Shown here: piece by piece, positions 33,138-42,999 of the stretch
How positions within the stretch are numbered: the first letter of the stretch is position 1
How the letters are laid out: each line of letters opens with the position of its first letter
Source: JAVBOW01 sp031550615
Lineage (GTDB): Bacteria; Bacteroidota; Bacteroidia; Bacteroidales; Rikenellaceae
DNA length: 64,000 nucleotides
Direction: 5' to 3'
NCBI GenBank assembly: GCA_031550615.1
Contig: JAVBOL010000003.1
Coordinates: forward strand, 135,921 to 199,920
The notes under the pieces: model-generated
What the model was told of the DNA's origin: nothing
The model's input: the letters and a program-made list of their open reading frames with translations, nothing else
Database searches by the model: none
Made by a program: the position numbers and the translations under genes

Positions 33138-34189
33138 TTCAGATAATCCTCTATGGCGTTGAGCATTGCCGTTTGGTCGAAATCCTCCGCCCTGCCGAGC
33201 GCAGCCTGTGAAAACGTGCGGTAAAGTCCCTCATCGGACATCAGGCGGGTTATTTTGCCCTCGATATCACGCAGGTCGTGAGGGTCGACCGTGTAGCCGC
33301 TTACGCCATCCGCCACCAGTTCCGCAGGACCTCCGACGTTGGGTACGATCGACGGTGTTCCGTAGGCCATGGCCTCCAGGATGGTCAGGCCGAAGGTTTC
33401 GACACACGATTCAGGATGCGAGAGTTGCAGGAGCAGTTTCGACCGGCGATAAAATGGATGCAGGTCGGTTTGCATCGGGTACAGGGTCAAATTGTTCGGC
33501 TTGCTTATCTCTTTGGCGAATGCGTCGACCTCCGCATGGTCGGCGCTCAGCACGAGTTCGAATTCATATTGCGGCATCATTCCGGCCAGTTGCGCGAATT
33601 CATAGACTCCCTTATACCGGCGCAGACTCGACACCATCAATATATTGGCCGGCGCCTTGGCGGCATTCCTGGCGGTTCGGATAAACTCCCCGGGCAGGGA
33701 ATTATAAATTACCCGGCCATCGCGGCATCCCACGGCAGTCGAGCGGAGGTAACCGGACACGAATATCGAGCGGCGGTTGCACAGGCGGTAAACGTTGCGC
33801 AGGATGACATAAAGCGCTTTATTCTGCCGCATATTCTCATGCACATGGATCAGATAACGCTTACGCGTGAGCCAGCACCCAAGAATCGCCCCGAAAGGCA
33901 CTATAGTGTTGATATAGTAAATCCTGTGCCGCGAACCGAACAGCGTGCGCAGGAACATTTCGAGCTGCGAAAGCATCAGCAGCATGAAAGTCAGCGCTCC
34001 GTTACCCATCCAGCGGTAGTGTGTGTATCTATATTCGACCCCCTCGATACCAGACAGGAAACCCTCGCCGCGGCTGGTGACCACCCGGGCTTTATACCCG
34101 CGTGCGGTCAGTCCGCGCACCACCGCCGAGAGCACGTTAGGGCTGCCGGAGAAGTTATTCAGGGAGTGGATGAAGGTTATTTTATTCAT
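33134..34189 (-). CDS. Family 4 glycosyltransferase
   Basis: A 351-residue GT-B enzyme. The start MNKITFIHSLNNFSGSPNVL at 34189 is chosen because the in-frame extension upstream only lies inside the neighbouring gene. The donor half has VSSLRRYKGVYEFAQL, SHPESCVETFGLTILEAMAYG and VADGVSGYTVDPHD, the EX7E pattern of GT4. It overlaps the kinase-like gene by 8 bases. Sugar and linkage are unknown. Confidence 0.9.
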   Translation of the reverse strand: MNKITFIHSLNNFSGSPNVLSAVVRGLTARGYKARVVTSRGEGFLSGIEGVEYRYTHYRWMGNGALTFMLLMLSQLEMFLRTLFGSRHRIYYINTIVPFGAILGCWLTRKRYLIHVHENMRQNKALYVILRNVYRLCNRRSIFVSGYLRSTAVGCRDGRVIYNSLPGEFIRTARNAAKAPANILMVSSLRRYKGVYEFAQLAGMMPQYEFELVLSADHAEVDAFAKEISKPNNLTLYPMQTDLHPFYRRSKLLLQLSHPESCVETFGLTILEAMAYGTPSIVPNVGGPAELVADGVSGYTVDPHDLRDIEGKITRLMSDEGLYRTFSQAALGRAEDFDQTAMLNAIEDYLK

Positions 34190-35291
34190 CGTCGGTCGGA
34201 TAATCGGTAAGCAGCAACGACAACAGCGACACCCAACGGGAGAGTTGTTCCCTGGTCTGGCAGTCAAGCGGCAGCGACGAACGGCTGATATAGCGCTCCG
34301 TCGTATCGAGCAAATAACAGATATAGCCAAAAGATGGTATCCCGGCGCGTTTGAACTCCGCGAAAATTTCTTCCGTCTGCCGGTGCCTCTCAAGAACGGC
34401 GGTTTGGGTAAAGAAGTGATATCGATCCAGGCCCGGGGGATAACTCCGGCAAGCGTATTCAAAATCGAAGACGAACAGTTCGCCGTTTTCCACGAACATA
34501 TTCCACGGGGTAAAATCGGCGTGGTACGATGAAAAAGCGACCGCATCTTCCGGATGATACTTTCCCCTGACCAGTTTTATAGCCCTGATTATAACATCGT
34601 TGCCATCAATATTATCACGCCTCATCAAAGATTCGAGCCGCGAAAGCATCACTGAAAAATCCGTAATATCAAACCTGCACGAAGTCTGCGTCTTATCGTG
34701 CAGTTCGGACAGAAAACCCTCGTGCAATGCGCCCCACTTATGCAGCGTTTTCGAGCGACCGGTCTTGCCGGTCGTCTGCACAAACACACCTTCGCCCGTG
34801 GGCAGCGCTCCGCAAAACAGGCATTGCGGGATATTTTCCAGCCCCCTGGCACGTAGGTCGTTCAGAATGCCAGCCTCATGTTCGAACAGCGCATAGACCG
34901 CATCATTGTCGGTGAACTTGCAATATCCGAGTATATGGCCGCGCGAACTTACCTGCATCGTAATTTTCCGGTGCGCGGACGGTGTGCCGCAGAATATCGC
35001 GAAGTCTATGTCGCCAACGCCGAATATACCGCATATCAACTCCCTCAGCCCGGGTGTGAGCGAACAACGCATGGACGATATACGCAGCGCCTTGCGGACT
35101 ATCGCAAACCGGGAAAGCAGCGGCAGACATGATTTTACCAGCCGGCCTTTAAGAGAGCTCGGCTGGTAAAGCCCCATCGCCAGCCGCATGCCGCGCCGGG
35201 GCATTATCCAGCGTTTCCCGTCGGCGTTGGCGAAAGAGATGAATTTTTCGCCGACGCCCGGCAGCAATATATTATCTGTCTGCGGTAACAT
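34182..35291 (-). CDS. Kinase-like phosphotransferase (aminoglycoside/LPS kinase fold)
   Basis: A 369-residue protein with the small-molecule kinase catalytic pair: HADFTPWNMF near residue 255 (HxDxxxxN loop) and VFDFEY just after (the DFG-equivalent). The N-terminal lobe is diverged. LPS core kinases and aminoglycoside phosphotransferases share this fold. Its place between glycosyltransferases suggests that it phosphorylates a sugar or glycan intermediate. It overlaps the gene before it by 20 bases. Confidence 0.7.
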   Translation of the reverse strand: MLPQTDNILLPGVGEKFISFANADGKRWIMPRRGMRLAMGLYQPSSLKGRLVKSCLPLLSRFAIVRKALRISSMRCSLTPGLRELICGIFGVGDIDFAIFCGTPSAHRKITMQVSSRGHILGYCKFTDNDAVYALFEHEAGILNDLRARGLENIPQCLFCGALPTGEGVFVQTTGKTGRSKTLHKWGALHEGFLSELHDKTQTSCRFDITDFSVMLSRLESLMRRDNIDGNDVIIRAIKLVRGKYHPEDAVAFSSYHADFTPWNMFVENGELFVFDFEYACRSYPPGLDRYHFFTQTAVLERHRQTEEIFAEFKRAGIPSFGYICYLLDTTERYISRSSLPLDCQTREQLSRWVSLLSLLLTDYPTDDE

Positions 35292-36501
35292 ATCTCTGCG
35301 TTATCAAAGCGTCTATTTCCGCGCCCTTTTTATCCCACCCCAAAGAGACGCCACGCTCACGGGCAAGCGCCCCTTTCCGCTGCGCAACGCCATGGTCGGC
35401 ATATTCTATCATAGCTTGCGCAAGGCCGTCGACGATCTCACGACGCGAACGGCGCGGGATCACGGTGGAATATTCCTCTTCGAAATATCTCGTATATCCG
35501 CCCGTATCGACCGCAATAAGCGGTTTGCCGAAAGCCATAGAGTCAAAAGCCACGGTCACTGCACCCTCTTTGAGCGCGGGATTGACAACTGCGCGGCATG
35601 CCGCGAGTTTTGACAGATATTCCGAAGAGTCTACGTTACCGCAAAGCCTGATGGCGCCCGACAGGTTTTTACGCTCGATCAACGCGCTAATACGTGCACG
35701 GTCCGCACCTTCGCCAAGGATATCGAGCGTTATGCGCGGATCGCTCGCACGGGCTTTTCCCACAGCCTCTATCGCAAGGTCGAAGCCGCGCCATGCGTCG
35801 AGGCGGCCTACGGCCAGGTAATTGACCAGGTAGGATGGGGCCTCTGCAGCGCCCTGCGTTTCGCGCAGCTCCACTGCCACATCGGTGAACAGCACGGCTT
35901 TCGATCTGCTCCCGGCAGGGATCGCATTGAGCGTATCGGCTGTTTTGCAAAGTATAATATCCGCATTCCCACAACGGTCGATAAATCCACGGTTGCGGCG
36001 CGCAGATTTAACGACGATCCGCCTCAAAGCCTCTATCGCGCGGCTTTTCAGGTCGTAGTGTCGGCTGAATTCCTGCGGGATCGTCTCCATGCCGCCGACC
36101 GGGCCCCATATAAAGAATTGCCTTTGTCCGTACGCGCTGACCCGCCACAGGGCGTTGCCATATGTGAGATGGTGGAATATCCTTATATCGTTATCCTGCA
36201 TCGTGCGTTTGACGATGCGGTCGGTGCACGCTTGCCAGATATTATAATAAGTCCGCACGCCGCGCAGCCCTTTCTTCCAGAAACGAGCCCATTTCGGCAG
36301 GTCGAAATAAAGGAAACGGATTTGGGCGAATTCGGGATGTTCTGCGATCCAACGTTCGATATTGGCCCGGTTGCTTTTTCGCGTAAGCACCCAAAGGTCG
36401 AAATATTTTGACATCTCCAGCACCCAATGCCACCCCACCCCGATCTCGGATCCGAGGCCGGGCTCACAGGCGTAGGCGGAGATGAAGATCTTAGTTCTCA
36501 T
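35272..36501 (-). CDS. Family 4 glycosyltransferase
   Basis: A 409-residue GT-B enzyme starting MRTKIFISAYACEPGLGSEIGVGW, an acceptor-side loop common in Bacteroidota GT4 proteins. The donor half has VGRLDAWRGFDLAIEA, LCGNVDSSEYL and NPALKEGAVTVAFDSMAFGKP. It overlaps the acyltransferase before it by 11 bases. Base composition is already lower in GC than in the flanking housekeeping genes. Confidence 0.9.
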   Translation of the reverse strand: MRTKIFISAYACEPGLGSEIGVGWHWVLEMSKYFDLWVLTRKSNRANIERWIAEHPEFAQIRFLYFDLPKWARFWKKGLRGVRTYYNIWQACTDRIVKRTMQDNDIRIFHHLTYGNALWRVSAYGQRQFFIWGPVGGMETIPQEFSRHYDLKSRAIEALRRIVVKSARRNRGFIDRCGNADIILCKTADTLNAIPAGSRSKAVLFTDVAVELRETQGAAEAPSYLVNYLAVGRLDAWRGFDLAIEAVGKARASDPRITLDILGEGADRARISALIERKNLSGAIRLCGNVDSSEYLSKLAACRAVVNPALKEGAVTVAFDSMAFGKPLIAVDTGGYTRYFEEEYSTVIPRRSRREIVDGLAQAMIEYADHGVAQRKGALARERGVSLGWDKKGAEIDALITQRYVTADR

Positions 36502-37486
36502 TCGATAAAAACGACAACTTTCGTAAGTCGATCAAAAATGGCATGTATTTATTGATTATCAATACACACACCAAGCCAAGAGTGACTGAAAGCGCCATGA
36601 CAAGTAGTGTGACAATATATCGTGCTTCAGGTATTATACATTTGAATAATAATCCTGTCATTGCAGGCATAACTCCAGAAAAGAAATAGAGAATTATTGA
36701 GTTTTTCCCGATAAAACCCAATATGTTAACAGGAGGTAATAACTTACACAGTCCCGTAATGAAAGCTATCCCCAGTATGCTAATAATCCCATTTATAAGA
36801 ATTGAATCCCTAATACCGTATATCAGCATGATTATTATATATATCACGCTAACTGCCACATATCCATATAGTCCGATAGCTTTGTCTATTTCAGATTCAT
36901 ATTTTTGGTAAAGTCCGCCTACTGCCATAAATAATGTCGCTATCATACCTTTTTTGTAATTCCAGGGAAATGGGTCAGTGTCAATACCAAACAAATACCA
37001 GCCTAAGCACCACAGAACTGCTGAAATCGCAAGTATAGAAAATATGCCTACCCTATTTGACAAAAACAATACGATCATAATAATAATCTGTGCGACTGCC
37101 AATGCTGACGTAAACCAATATGAAACACCACCAAAAACATCATGGAAATATTGGTATATGGATATGCTGTTTTCATGAAATAACATTTTGGGCAAATATA
37201 GAAATGAAGAAAATATAATAGTTGGGATGACTAATCTATATAGTAAGTTAACCAATCCATTCTTAAAATTCTGAGGTTTTAAGACACTTTGGCTTATCTT
37301 CATTTGTTTTCTGAAAAATAAATACCCGCTAACAAAAAAGAACGCATTAACATAAAATGGCATCAAAAAACGGCCATAAGAGATATCGCCCATACCATAG
37401 TATTGCTCAGAATGAAGCAGATACACAGAGAACATGCATATTGCTTTTACGGCATCTATCCAATATATATTTGGAGATTTTGACAT
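36491..37486 (-). CDS. Acyltransferase family 3 membrane protein
   Basis: A 331-residue inner-membrane protein with about ten hydrophobic segments. It starts IYWIDAVKAICMFSVYLLHSEQ, where the Asp and the His pattern match the AT3 catalytic region. AT3 proteins O-acetylate (or succinylate) surface polysaccharides. It is among the most AT-rich genes of the window, a sign of foreign origin. A 53-base gap separates it from the fusion gene before it, with no promoter box. Confidence 0.88.
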   Translation of the reverse strand: MSKSPNIYWIDAVKAICMFSVYLLHSEQYYGMGDISYGRFLMPFYVNAFFFVSGYLFFRKQMKISQSVLKPQNFKNGLVNLLYRLVIPTIIFSSFLYLPKMLFHENSISIYQYFHDVFGGVSYWFTSALAVAQIIIMIVLFLSNRVGIFSILAISAVLWCLGWYLFGIDTDPFPWNYKKGMIATLFMAVGGLYQKYESEIDKAIGLYGYVAVSVIYIIIMLIYGIRDSILINGIISILGIAFITGLCKLLPPVNILGFIGKNSIILYFFSGVMPAMTGLLFKCIIPEARYIVTLLVMALSVTLGLVCVLIINKYMPFLIDLRKLSFLSNEN

Positions 37487-37539
37487 TGCTTGTTAGAATT
37501 AATATAATAAACTTTCGCTAAAAGCCTGTAAATACGATT

Positions 37540-38862
37540 TCAATGTATCAACCTGCTAATATTTAGCTCGTGCTGTTTTGCAAAAACAATATCAAGAATA
37601 TGGGTAACGGCAGCGTCAGGAACACCATTATTTAATATTTTCTCAAACCCATTTTTCGTCGCCAGATAATCTATTTTTTCATTTATGGCTTTTATACCGT
37701 TTACATCCAGCTCCTGCTTTCGCGAAAGTATCGTCGCGGTGTCCGCCGTGAGCAGAATATTATAATCGAGCGAGGGGATGAACACGCGACCGAACCAATA
37801 TAAAAACTTATAATTAAGAAATATCCGGCTGCGGCGGCTGTCGCAGATTATATCGGTGTAATAGCGGTCGAATATCACTATGCGCGTTATTCGCGTGGCC
37901 GACTTCACCTTCACGAAATAACCAGCGATGTAGTCGCACGAATAATAGAGCAGACGCACCAACGAACTGATAAAGCCGGTTTTACCTCCCCGGTGCGGTT
38001 TGTCATATTCGCGGTCCACCTCCTTTTTTAGCTTTACCGATTGGGCCACATCCCCCATATTCCCAAACAGTTGGGGACGGAAATGATAATACCTGTGGGC
38101 GCTGCCGAAGACGCTGCCGAGCCTACCGAGGATCAGGTCGATAACGGTAGTCTTTCCGGCCCCGTCAGGTCCGGTGAAACCTATGCTGAATCCGGTATTC
38201 GAGCAGATGTAATTCTTCGTATAGGTATAGCAGAAGCAGGTTATGCGACCGAGTGTGGCCAGTGGATCCCGCTTTATGTTCTGCCACAACGCACGCAATA
38301 TGAGTTTATTCCCGCCGACACGGTCGCAATCCGCCGCCGAGGCCATGCCGAAGATCCGCCCCAGTTTATCCTCCACTATCGGCGTATGCTCTGCCATGCG
38401 GCGCGTATCCCCGTACTTCTCAGGATATTGGTCGCCTACCGCACGGTTATATAAATATTTATCCAGGAACTCGCACTCCGCTGCGACATAATATAAAAAA
38501 CCGTTGAACTTCTTATGACGTAAGAACTCGGGGGCGTCCATCAGCAATATGCCGAATGCGGACGTATTGATAAAGAAGTCCCATTGCACGACCTCCGTGC
38601 CGCCTTCGGTATTAATGGCGCAAACGAATGTGGTAAGGCGGTCGCTGTCAAGATAGGTTATGATCTTCCACCCCGAGCTGTCGATCAAATCCACCAAAGG
38701 CCGTTTAATGGCCCTAAGGCTGTCCCGCGTGATTATGATGTCTACATCGCGGCTGGCGTTCGAGTCCGGCAAGCCCCGGTAATTCCGCAACACGGCGTAA
38801 TCTGCGTGCGCGTTAAGGAATGATATTACTTCAGAAATGTGATCTGCGGCGGTCGCGCCCAT
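37540..38862 (-). CDS. Nucleotidyltransferase-like / thymidylate-kinase-like fusion protein
   Basis: A 440-residue two-part protein. The N-terminal half (about 1-190) has YRGLPDSNASRDVDIII, the GL-x-D-x-D set of a nucleotidyltransferase fold. The C-terminal half (about 220-440) is a P-loop kinase: Walker A GFTGPDGAGKTTVIDLI, then VIFDRYYTD (DR-Y motif of thymidylate kinases) and LLTADTATILSRKQEL. Housekeeping thymidylate kinase is far shorter and lacks the first domain. Inside a capsule operon it may phosphorylate or nucleotidylate a sugar precursor; its substrate is unknown. Confidence 0.75.
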   Translation of the reverse strand: MGATAADHISEVISFLNAHADYAVLRNYRGLPDSNASRDVDIIITRDSLRAIKRPLVDLIDSSGWKIITYLDSDRLTTFVCAINTEGGTEVVQWDFFINTSAFGILLMDAPEFLRHKKFNGFLYYVAAECEFLDKYLYNRAVGDQYPEKYGDTRRMAEHTPIVEDKLGRIFGMASAADCDRVGGNKLILRALWQNIKRDPLATLGRITCFCYTYTKNYICSNTGFSIGFTGPDGAGKTTVIDLILGRLGSVFGSAHRYYHFRPQLFGNMGDVAQSVKLKKEVDREYDKPHRGGKTGFISSLVRLLYYSCDYIAGYFVKVKSATRITRIVIFDRYYTDIICDSRRSRIFLNYKFLYWFGRVFIPSLDYNILLTADTATILSRKQELDVNGIKAINEKIDYLATKNGFEKILNNGVPDAAVTHILDIVFAKQHELNISRLIH

Positions 38863-38864
38863 AG

Positions 38865-39839
38865 TTACCCTTTTTTGATGCCGGAATTCTTAATGAGCTT
38901 GTCGACGATGTAGCCCGGACGGTAATATACCGATCTGACGATGCTCGAAATTCCCTTTATGATATTCTTTTTGCGTATATAGAAAACGGCGTTGCGCAGG
39001 TTGTCGGCAGCGGCGGCGTCATGCCTTAGGCGCTTTAGATCGGCGGCGGACAACGAGTCGTAGAACTCTATGAACGTTCGATCCTCTCCCCCGCTGCGGC
39101 GGCGCAGCAGGTTTTGTTTCGTGTAGCGCATCTTGAGGATCATGTTAAAGGAGTTAGAGGAGAGGCCCTCCGCCTTGCGGTATTTGCATAAAACTTCGGG
39201 TAAAACGACAATCGCCTTTTTCTCTTTATAAAGATCGCTCATGCGCGTCCACAGGTCGAGGTCCTCGCAATAATCCTGATGCCGCGGTTTGCCTTCCGGG
39301 TATCCGTCGATAACATATCCGCCGACAGAAAGTGCAAGTTCGCGATCATATATGGCGGTCGGCTGCATGAATATCAACTTATTCTCCTTTGCCTTTGCAT
39401 AAAAGCCTTCCTTGGTAGTTTCCCCGAGGAAAATACCTCCACCGATCTTTCGATCTTCGCTGTCGACATATTCGAGATGACATCCCACCGCCATAAGATC
39501 GGTGTCAGAGGTTATCTTGGCATACATTTTCTCGATTGCCGACGGATATATGCAATCGTCGGAATCGAGGAACATCATATATCTCGTATCGGCTTTCCGC
39601 TCGGCGAAATGCCTGGCGTGGCCGATACCCTGGTTATTATCAAATTTCACCAGCTCATACTGGCGCGGGTGGCGCATAAAGAACGCCTCGATCTTTTCGA
39701 CGGAGTTATCCGTGCTGCAGTCATCGACGATAAGCAGGTGAAAATCCTGCTTCGTCTGCGCCATAACACTCTCAAGTGTCCGCTCGATGTACCGCCCTGC
39801 GTTATAGACGCAGATTGCGAGGGTTAAATCATTGACCAT
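38865..39839 (-). CDS. Family 2 glycosyltransferase
   Basis: A 324-residue GT-A enzyme. MVNDLTLAICVYNAGRYI is taken as the start (39839); an in-frame ATG eight codons earlier would overlap the previous gene more. Motifs are LIVDDCSTDNSVEK, NNQGIGHARHFAE and MMFLDSDDCIYP (DxD-type metal site). The C-terminus is basic. It ends 2 bases before the fusion gene. Confidence 0.9.
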   Translation of the reverse strand: MVNDLTLAICVYNAGRYIERTLESVMAQTKQDFHLLIVDDCSTDNSVEKIEAFFMRHPRQYELVKFDNNQGIGHARHFAERKADTRYMMFLDSDDCIYPSAIEKMYAKITSDTDLMAVGCHLEYVDSEDRKIGGGIFLGETTKEGFYAKAKENKLIFMQPTAIYDRELALSVGGYVIDGYPEGKPRHQDYCEDLDLWTRMSDLYKEKKAIVVLPEVLCKYRKAEGLSSNSFNMILKMRYTKQNLLRRRSGGEDRTFIEFYDSLSAADLKRLRHDAAAADNLRNAVFYIRKKNIIKGISSIVRSVYYRPGYIVDKLIKNSGIKKG

Positions 39840-40782
39840 TTGATTGTGTATGCGGCAGATCAATAAAAGGCCTTATGCCGAGATGCTTAAAATAATAGGA
39901 GTTCAAATTATCCACCTGTACATTATTCTGAGTGCAGTTGGTTGCCAGAAGTGTCTCGTTATTGCGGATAGAGACAGGCAGATGGTTGTATTTGTATCCG
40001 GTGGAAAAGATCGCGGTTTTTTTCAACAAAGCCATACATGACAACCATACATCGTCCGCAGTAAGGCAAAGTCCTTTAATCATTTCCAAATTAAACAGGT
40101 CTTCATGCATGCAATGCGGCGGATACAATACACCGCTTACACCGAATAACAGGAAATTATTCGCAAGTTTTTTGCGCGACATATCCGGCCATTCAGAATA
40201 CCGTGTCGTTCCCGGCAGTATCTCTTTGACCCAGTTGGCGATAATCGCTTCAGGGTATCGCCTGTGACCATCAAGCAGGTTCTCGACAAGGTCGGTTCTA
40301 TAAAACAGGTCGTCATCCACAGTAATGACTATATCTTCGGGGTTGTTCTTAAAAGCGTAATAGTATTTTGTATGTGAACGTATGTTATCCGGACACAGTT
40401 CTATTTTCAGCCCTCTCCGCTGTAGTGCCAGCAACTTCTCAGGCAATATATCCACAGACTCAACCTGGCTTTTAGTCAGGTGTAATATAATCGCATCCGG
40501 TTTAACTGTTTGGCGCAACAGACACTCGATAACCAGATGCAATTTAGGTAGACGCGGGGGAAATGACGTCAGGGAGATTATCACTTTTTCGCATTTCTTC
40601 GTTTTATTCTCAAGCGAATACTTTGGATTCGTTCTGGTGAGCAGAAAATATACCGGTAAAATCAGATTCGCGACAATTGCCGTTAGCTTATTTACTGCCT
40701 GATAGAAATATATCTTGTCAAGATATTTATTTCTGGAAGTCCCCCAATAACGACAATCATCCAGAAAATCAATTATATTCAT
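39829..40782 (-). CDS. Putative GT-A glycosyltransferase
   Basis: A 317-residue protein with a likely N-terminal membrane-associated segment (AIVANLILPVYFLL). The core VIISLTSFPPRLPKLHLVIECLLRQT and VITVDDDLFYRTDLVENL (DDD metal site) fits a GT-A fold distinct from the classic GT2 sequence. CLTADDVWLSCMALLKKT resembles the acceptor-binding ED/DD motif. It is AT-rich. The start MNIIDFLDD is preferred over one two codons upstream. Confidence 0.75.
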   Translation of the reverse strand: MNIIDFLDDCRYWGTSRNKYLDKIYFYQAVNKLTAIVANLILPVYFLLTRTNPKYSLENKTKKCEKVIISLTSFPPRLPKLHLVIECLLRQTVKPDAIILHLTKSQVESVDILPEKLLALQRRGLKIELCPDNIRSHTKYYYAFKNNPEDIVITVDDDLFYRTDLVENLLDGHRRYPEAIIANWVKEILPGTTRYSEWPDMSRKKLANNFLLFGVSGVLYPPHCMHEDLFNLEMIKGLCLTADDVWLSCMALLKKTAIFSTGYKYNHLPVSIRNNETLLATNCTQNNVQVDNLNSYYFKHLGIRPFIDLPHTQSNGQ

Positions 40783-40794
40783 AATCAAAGCACG

Positions 40795-41991
40795 TTATAT
40801 GTTTTTATTTGACTCTTCGCTGTTATTTAGACGCCCCCTGTTTTCATAGAAATACCTGACGCATGTAATAACCATCATCAGTTCCCAGGCATATTGAGTA
40901 TTACTGCCGGCGCCGCCGCTTAAACCCATAAACATAAAAAGCGTTGACAGAGAGAAAAAGCGATATGTACACGCGAAATTGAACGACAATGCGATTAAAT
41001 AAAATATCAGCCCATAGTCATCGAATATCGTCCTCTCATATGGAGACATGCTAATGCCATTATCGACGCCTTTGCCGAACCATGTCTCCGCTTTTGAAAA
41101 ATCAGCATCAAAAGAGTTCAATATAGGTGCTATACGACTGGCCGCCGATCCGTCGACTTTCGTCACATGTTCACGTTCAAAAGTCGCTGTCGCATTAATG
41201 ACCGAGGTAGCCCTGTCCAATTGGGTTATATTCAGTGCCGGCAGGGCAAAGTACATGGCTATCAACATGGGCGCTAAATAGAACCAGTTATTCCAACGCA
41301 CGAAATACAGTGAAAAGGCTATAAGGCAAACAAACGCCGTTCCGCTGCCCATCGTGCACATCATCCAAAGGAATCTGACGGTCACCCAGCGATGCTCCCC
41401 GGAGAACAACTCCTTTAGGCTGAATGGCCCTTTCCCCCGCTTATATTCCTGGCATTTCACATAGGCGTAATAAAAAACCAACATAAACCGGGCGAACATA
41501 CTGGGCTCTATAGTGAAAGAGTTACATCCGATACCGCGATTTAATATGTATGTTAGATTAATGAGCGGAAAATAGCGTATTCCGACCGTAATAAATACCT
41601 GCTGTACTATGCATAGCACAAAGAAAGCAAGCATCATACCCTTAACTATCCTGATAAAGTGGTCGATGGTAAATACATGTTCCGCGTACACAAGATTATA
41701 GAAGCAGACATAAGTATAAACTAAACCCACTGAAAACAACAGCGTAGACCACCGCCAGGTCTCGGGGTGAAGGCTGGCCGAAAAAAACTGGTAAAGTATA
41801 TAGATCGTGCCGAAAACCATAGCCTTCGACACTTTGAATGTGTAAAACAACAAGACAAATACAGAAGCGATCATTAAGCCAACTTTTATGGGGCCCATGC
41901 CTCCCACCTTGTCGATCGGCAAATAATATATGCCAAACAACACAATAAAAACCGTGGCGAAAATGCGAAGACGATTTTGCCTTGCTGTCAT
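40795..41991 (-). CDS. Wzy-like polysaccharide polymerase
   Basis: A 398-residue inner-membrane protein with about ten to eleven membrane segments and one large outward loop (about 255-330). Wzy joins repeat units on undecaprenyl phosphate in the periplasm. Sequence identity within the family is low, so the call rests on topology, length and place beside Wzx and glycosyltransferase genes. It is the only gene in the locus that fits this role. Its start touches the stop of the acyltransferase gene before it (1 base shared). Confidence 0.75.
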   Translation of the reverse strand: MTARQNRLRIFATVFIVLFGIYYLPIDKVGGMGPIKVGLMIASVFVLLFYTFKVSKAMVFGTIYILYQFFSASLHPETWRWSTLLFSVGLVYTYVCFYNLVYAEHVFTIDHFIRIVKGMMLAFFVLCIVQQVFITVGIRYFPLINLTYILNRGIGCNSFTIEPSMFARFMLVFYYAYVKCQEYKRGKGPFSLKELFSGEHRWVTVRFLWMMCTMGSGTAFVCLIAFSLYFVRWNNWFYLAPMLIAMYFALPALNITQLDRATSVINATATFEREHVTKVDGSAASRIAPILNSFDADFSKAETWFGKGVDNGISMSPYERTIFDDYGLIFYLIALSFNFACTYRFFSLSTLFMFMGLSGGAGSNTQYAWELMMVITCVRYFYENRGRLNNSEESNKNI

Positions 41992-42986
41992 TACTTTACT
42001 ATATATGTGAATACTTTGAGCCTGGATATGGCATAGGACAGAGATAGTACCGCTGCGAATAAAACGGCTCCAAAACAGAAATTCATCTCCACATACCTAT
42101 CGATAAAAAGGTATGCGCCATTATAAAGGAAAATATGTATCAGATAAATTCCGAACGACTGTTTGCCTATATTTATCAACATCGCGCTTTTCGCAAGCAC
42201 CCGCCTAAACGATAGTATAAACGCAAAGATAATTACCGGACATACCATCCTGTTGCATATCAGGTAAAGATTCGGATTCGAGGCTGCAGACGGGTATAAG
42301 ATAAATATTATGACCATTAATATAAAGAACCACAGGCCAACAACTGCCGGTGATACGGCGGACTCGATATGTCTTAATAATAGGGCCGGCAACAACATTG
42401 CGAAGGCGACAAAAAGCGAAAGCGGCGAATAAATCAATACGCCATTAAGCCAACCGAATGACCAACATGCAAGGCATATAAGCGAAACTGCCGTAAACAC
42501 AATCCGGGTCGCCACTCTGGCTGAATAATATACATTACGTATAAGCAGTAATGAAAACATTGTGGGAATAAACCACAGGAATCCCCCCGTGTCCAATGCA
42601 TTTCTAATTAAGGGTTGGTTTCCTGTTATAAATGCGACGACAACTCCGGCCACTGAAACAGAATTGGTCGTAAAATACTTGATGCCTACCAAAACCAGAA
42701 AAAAAACCATGTACGGGACAAAAAAACGCCCTGCATTTTTCAAAACGAATTCTGCGGTGCTTGCCGGTTTGAAATCATATAAAAAGGGCAACAGAAAAAA
42801 TGAGTACACATGAAATGAATAAAGGAACCTGAATATATACTCCCCCTCCATCATGTATTTATTGTGACCAAGCAGCACCAATATGATCAGGAAACCTTTA
42901 ATACCGTTTGATTCCGACCTCGACAAGAGGGACCGGGCAGCATTATCCCTGCATATACCGGCAAACCACAATGACAATTTATTCAT
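41991..42986 (-). CDS. Acyltransferase family 3 membrane protein
   Basis: A 331-residue inner-membrane protein from MNKLSLWFAGI (42986); earlier in-frame starts overlap the preceding gene. Catalytic-region stretch SNGIKGFLIILVLLGHNKY has the AT3 histidine. About ten membrane segments follow. It probably adds acetyl groups to the repeat unit. It is AT-rich like its neighbours. Confidence 0.87.
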   Translation of the reverse strand: MNKLSLWFAGICRDNAARSLLSRSESNGIKGFLIILVLLGHNKYMMEGEYIFRFLYSFHVYSFFLLPFLYDFKPASTAEFVLKNAGRFFVPYMVFFLVLVGIKYFTTNSVSVAGVVVAFITGNQPLIRNALDTGGFLWFIPTMFSLLLIRNVYYSARVATRIVFTAVSLICLACWSFGWLNGVLIYSPLSLFVAFAMLLPALLLRHIESAVSPAVVGLWFFILMVIIFILYPSAASNPNLYLICNRMVCPVIIFAFILSFRRVLAKSAMLINIGKQSFGIYLIHIFLYNGAYLFIDRYVEMNFCFGAVLFAAVLSLSYAISRLKVFTYIVK

Positions 42987-42999
42987 TATCACAACCATA

